Below, in pieces: positions 60,092 to 64,000 of a stretch of DNA of 64,000 nt (position 1 is its first letter; every line of letters starts with the position of its first letter). Source of the stretch: Annulohypoxylon bovei var. microspora (Eukaryota; Ascomycota; Sordariomycetes; Xylariales; Hypoxylaceae). A program made the position numbers and the translations under genes. The notes under the pieces are model-generated. The model saw only the letters and a program-made list of their open reading frames with translations, was not told where the DNA came from and made no database searches. The stretch is from contig MU405254.1 in the NCBI GenBank assembly GCA_022836615.1, positions 62,001-126,000 on the forward strand. The letters run 5' to 3'.

Positions 60092-62459
60092 ATTTTATAT
60101 TATATAATAATAATAAATTATTAAAAAATATTTTAAGTTTTTATTTATTTTATTATATTATAATTAATATTAATTTAAAAAAAAATTATTTTTATAAAAC
60201 TTTATTATTTTTACTTTTATTCATTTTCATATAATTTTTAAAATTATTTATCCGTAATAAATAATCGTTAATATATTTATAAATATCGTTATATTAACCC
60301 ACATCCATTAAATTATACTTTTAAAAATACTTAATTAAATAATCTTCGTAATTTAAAAGTTTTTATAACCCGAATATATAAAAAATCGCATTATTTAAAA
60401 ATATTTAATAAAAAATAAATCGCATCGAAAAATTAATACCACGAAAACGAAAATCTTATATTTTAACATTATATACGTTAATAATTTAAATTTCAACGTT
60501 TTAAATATTAACCGCATTTAATATTTCATATTTTTAAAAATATTTAATATAATATAATATTTATACCACATTTTTAAAAAACATTAAAACGGGTAAAAAA
60601 AAGGTTTAAAACATTATAATAAATAAATAAAAATCTTAAAGCATTATAATAATAATCCAATGCTTATTATACTTTATATAACGAAATAAAAAATAATAAA
60701 ATTATTAATATTTTTCGAAATATTATAAAAAACATTAATTTTAATTTTAAGAAAAATAAAATAAAATTAAAAGTATAATTTTTTTTTTATCCCGTTAATA
60801 ATCGTTATAAAACGACTTATATATTTAACTTTTAAAATTAAATTTAAAATTTTAATAAATTACCATTAAATTAATATCGCTTATATTTAATATAATATTT
60901 TATTAATAAAATTTATTTCCACCCCGTATTTATAAATTTTTATAAAAATGTTTTAAAAAATACTTTAATACGTTATTTTATAACTTTAATAAAAAAATAT
61001 ACCGTTACGATTATTCGGATTATTTTTTAAAAAATTTAAAAATCGTACGTATATGTAATAAATGTAACATTTATTTAAATAAAAATATAATATTTCTTAA
61101 TTATTAATTAATTATATTATGTATATTATATATACATTTATTTTTTACCGTTATTAAAATGTTTTAATTATTAAAAAAACGGTTTTTAACTTTTAAATAT
61201 ACTTTTAATATAATTATAAAATTCATTATTAATTTATTTTTAAATTAACCGATAAATTTTTCGTATTAAAAAATAAAAAAACATATTACCGTTTTTATAA
61301 ATAACGTTTATCGTGTAATGTAAATAATATTTCATAAAATCGAAAATGTTTTTAATGATATTTATATTATTTAATGTAATTTATAAAAATTAAAAAAAAA
61401 AAATTTAATTTTTTTTTTAAACCTTCGTAAATTTATTATAATAAAAGCTTTATTATAATTAAAAAATAATAATTATTTTTATTATAATATTTCATTAAAC
61501 GACGACTTTTAAAAAATATAAACGAATAATAATAAACTTTTATTATTAAATATTTTTTTATAAATTATTTATATGTTTAATGTAAAAGCCGAATCCGTTT
61601 AATAAATTAATTATATTTTCGAAGAAAATAAATTAAATTTTATATATAATAAAAATAAACATTAAAACGTAAACGATAAATTTTATAACGTAAACGATAA
61701 ATTTTACGATTTAAATAATAAACTTTATAATTTAAATAATAATAAATTAAAAAATGTAAATGAATTTAATATAAAAAATGAATGAAATGAAATTTAATAA
61801 AAAGTAAAAAGCATTTTATTTTTTAATAACATTAATAAAAAATATAAAAATAATTATAATGAAGTTTTTACATTAAACGGCGGATAAATTAATGTGGATT
61901 TTATAATTATAACGACGTTTTTTAAGTTTTTTAATATGGGTGGTAATTAAGTAAATAACGCGTAAAAAGTTTAATTTATTTAAAAGTTTATTTATATTAA
62001 ATTTTAAAACCGTAAAGCCGATAAAAATAAAAAAAATATTATAAAAAAAATTTATAAAAAATAATTATATTTATAAGTTTCATTAAAAATTTAATTTTTT
62101 AATTATTAAGATTTTTATTTTTTTATTTTAACGTTTATTACCATTTTTCCATATAAAATAAATAAATTAATAATTAATTATAATAAAAAAAAGGAAAAAT
62201 AAAAGCTTTATTACGAAAAAATTTTTATTTAAAAATCGTATAATTTTCCTTTTTAATTTTTTTTTTTTTAAATATAATTATATTTCGATTAATTATTTTA
62301 TTATAAATAAGCCGCGATTAAATTAAAGTAATATAAAATTATTATTATTATATATTTAATATTTCTTTTTATTATTTTTAATTAAATTATTAAAAATAAT
62401 AATAATTAAATTAATTAAGCTTAAATAAAAAAGTCGTTTTTTTAAACCGTTTAAATAAC

Positions 62460-64000
62460 TTATAAATTTATAACCCGTAAATAATTATATAAAATTAATT
62501 ATAATTTACGCGAAAATTATAAAGTTTTCGATTTAAATATAAAAGCTTTTTTAAATTAAATTATTATGTTTAATTAATAATAACTTTTTACGAACGAAAA
62601 AAAGATTTAAATAAAAAATAAAATTAAAAATATAATCGTAAAACATAATTTTTTAATTATATAATTTATTATTAATTTTAACGATATATCGTTATTAATT
62701 CGAATATATATAAAAAAAAAGTTTAAAAATCCTTAATATTTAAAAAAAATATAACGTTAATTAAATAAATATATCGTTTAAAAATATTAAATTTAATAAA
62801 AAAAAATTAATTAAAATTTAATAACATTAATAAAATAATTTTATATATATATAAAAGCATTTTTTAATAAAATCGTTTACACGTTTATTTAAAATAATAC
62901 TTTTAAACTTATTTTTAATTATTTTAACATTATCGAAATAAATAATTATATTACTTTTTATTTTTACGGGATGTTTTAATTTTATAATAATGTAAATTTT
63001 TTTAATTATTTCCCCGATTTAATTAAAAATAAAACGTAAAAAAAAAAAAATAAGTTTTTACGTTTCGTAAACGAGCATTTTAAAAAAAACTTCGATTAAA
63101 ATATATTTAATTAAAAGTATTTAATAAAAAATCGTTTATAAATGGTAAAAAGGTTAAAACGCGATTTAAATTTTTTAAAAATTAAATAAAAAACCAAAGG
63201 TCATTTTATTATTATTAATGTGTAAGCTTATAAATGTATTATTACGTATTATAAGTATTTTTAAAATAATAAAAAAAAAATGAAAAATAAAAACGAAAAA
63301 TTATATCGGTTCGAATATTTTTAAAATAAAATTTATAAAACGTATATTAATAATAAAAACGTTTTTTATATTAAACGTTATATAATTAATTATATGCATT
63401 AAAATTTAATTTTTATTACGGCGTTATAATATAATTACGATTTTATTTTAATTTTTATAATTATTAAAACTTTAACGTTATTATAATATATTATAAATTA
63501 TATAATTAAAAATAAATCGCTTATAAATTAAAAATACATCGTTTTCGTTATTTATTTAAATGCGTTAAAAAAGCATTTTAATTTTATTAATTTTAAAAAT
63601 AATATTAAAGTAATTTAAAATTTTATAATTAAAATTTTTAATCGTATATTTAACGATTAAAAGTTATTTATTTTCGAAATATATAATTATATTTTAAAAT
63701 ACGAAATGTTTTATTATTTAAAGTTTAAATAACGTTAAATTTATTATAATATTTTATATTTTATTATTCGAAAATAATGGAATTATTTACGTAATTTCGC
63801 CGTTAAAGTTTTAAATAAAAATAAAAATTTAATTAAAAAAGAAAATATATTATATTTTTTCATTAATATTAAATTTAACTTTTACGAAATATATTAAAAC
63901 CGTGGTTTTATATTTTAAAATATATATTTATACGATTATGTTTTTTTTATTTATATAATTTTAAAACCCGTAAATTAAAATGAATGGTTTATTAAATTTA
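62460..64000 (+). mobile_element. RIP-degraded Helitron Rep/helicase-like remnant, cut by window end
   Basis: Plus-strand translation, read through stops and allowing for C-to-T and G-to-A changes, gives phrases in the order of the fungal Helitron helicase-like N-terminal (Rep) region: ITFYFYGMF near 62,950, KSFINGKKVKTRF near 63,130, EKLYRFEYF near 63,290, then YIINYIIK near 63,490 and IKIFNRIFND near 63,625-63,660. I recognise this as the HxH-type Rep segment followed by the Cys-rich and YITNY-like blocks. No termini (TC...CTRR hairpin) are visible, and the helicase part lies beyond the window. The left limit is approximate. Confidence 0.55.

Larger units (their letters stand above)
51440..64000. 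other. AT-rich, RIP-degraded transposon island (continues beyond window)
   Basis: From about 51.55 kb to the end the sequence is overwhelmingly A and T, with no long open frame, abundant TpA and very few TpG and CpA. Motifs of mobile elements can still be read in places, interrupted by TAA and TAG. This is the AT-isochore pattern produced by repeat-induced point mutation in Pezizomycotina. The left border is fairly sharp, falling between 51,440 and 51,560. Confidence 0.9.

Noticed and set aside
1..64000. CRISPR arrays, prokaryotic operons or prophage
   Set aside because: No spaced identical repeats were seen; spliced genes show this is a eukaryotic chromosome.

Overview
This window comes from a filamentous ascomycete (Pezizomycotina, probably Sordariomycetes; I did not try to name the species). 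The evidence is many short introns (mostly 50-180 nt) with GTRNGT donors and CTAAC-like branch points, a ura2-type GATase-CPSase-ATCase fusion, fungal-specific gene families, intergenic TAGGTA/TACCTA repeats, and an extremely AT-rich block whose retroelement copies differ only by transitions, the mark of RIP (repeat-induced point mutation). All exon structures below were assembled by hand from splice signals, frame continuity and family motifs.

Layout. 1-9.6 kb: a flavin-binding PNPOx-like protein and the 2249-aa pyrimidine-pathway protein URA2, both on the minus strand. 9.6-15.0 kb: a gene-poor stretch holding a 182-bp MITE-like element. 15.0-24.0 kb: a vacuolar TRP-like channel (YVC1 family), an 80-aa membrane protein encoded partly by a 19-nt microexon, and a 734-aa fungal orphan. 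24.9-35.0 kb: a dense housekeeping cluster with the cohesin loader SCC2, RNA polymerase I subunit RPA12 divergent from it, deoxyhypusine hydroxylase LIA1, a tRNA-Gln(CTG) followed by a second MITE-like element, and pyridoxamine-phosphate oxidase PDX3. 36.6-50.2 kb: a bZIP factor, a 1824-aa low-complexity orphan with a canonical SUMO-interaction motif and internal tryptophan-rich repeats, the PP2A-like phosphatase PPG1, a small single-span membrane protein, and an AreB/ASD4-like GATA factor whose two 5' exons are separated from the zinc-finger exon by introns of about 430 and 580 nt. 51.44-64.0 kb: a very AT-rich block containing a complete but dead Ty1/copia element (two 237-bp LTRs) and, at the window edge, the decayed Rep/helicase region of what looks like a Helitron.

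The genes do not form one pathway; this is an ordinary chromosomal arm segment joined to a RIP-inactivated transposon island. The most unusual items are the 1824-aa SIM-containing orphan, the microexon gene, the alternative 5' structure of the GATA-factor gene, and the RIP record in the copia LTRs.
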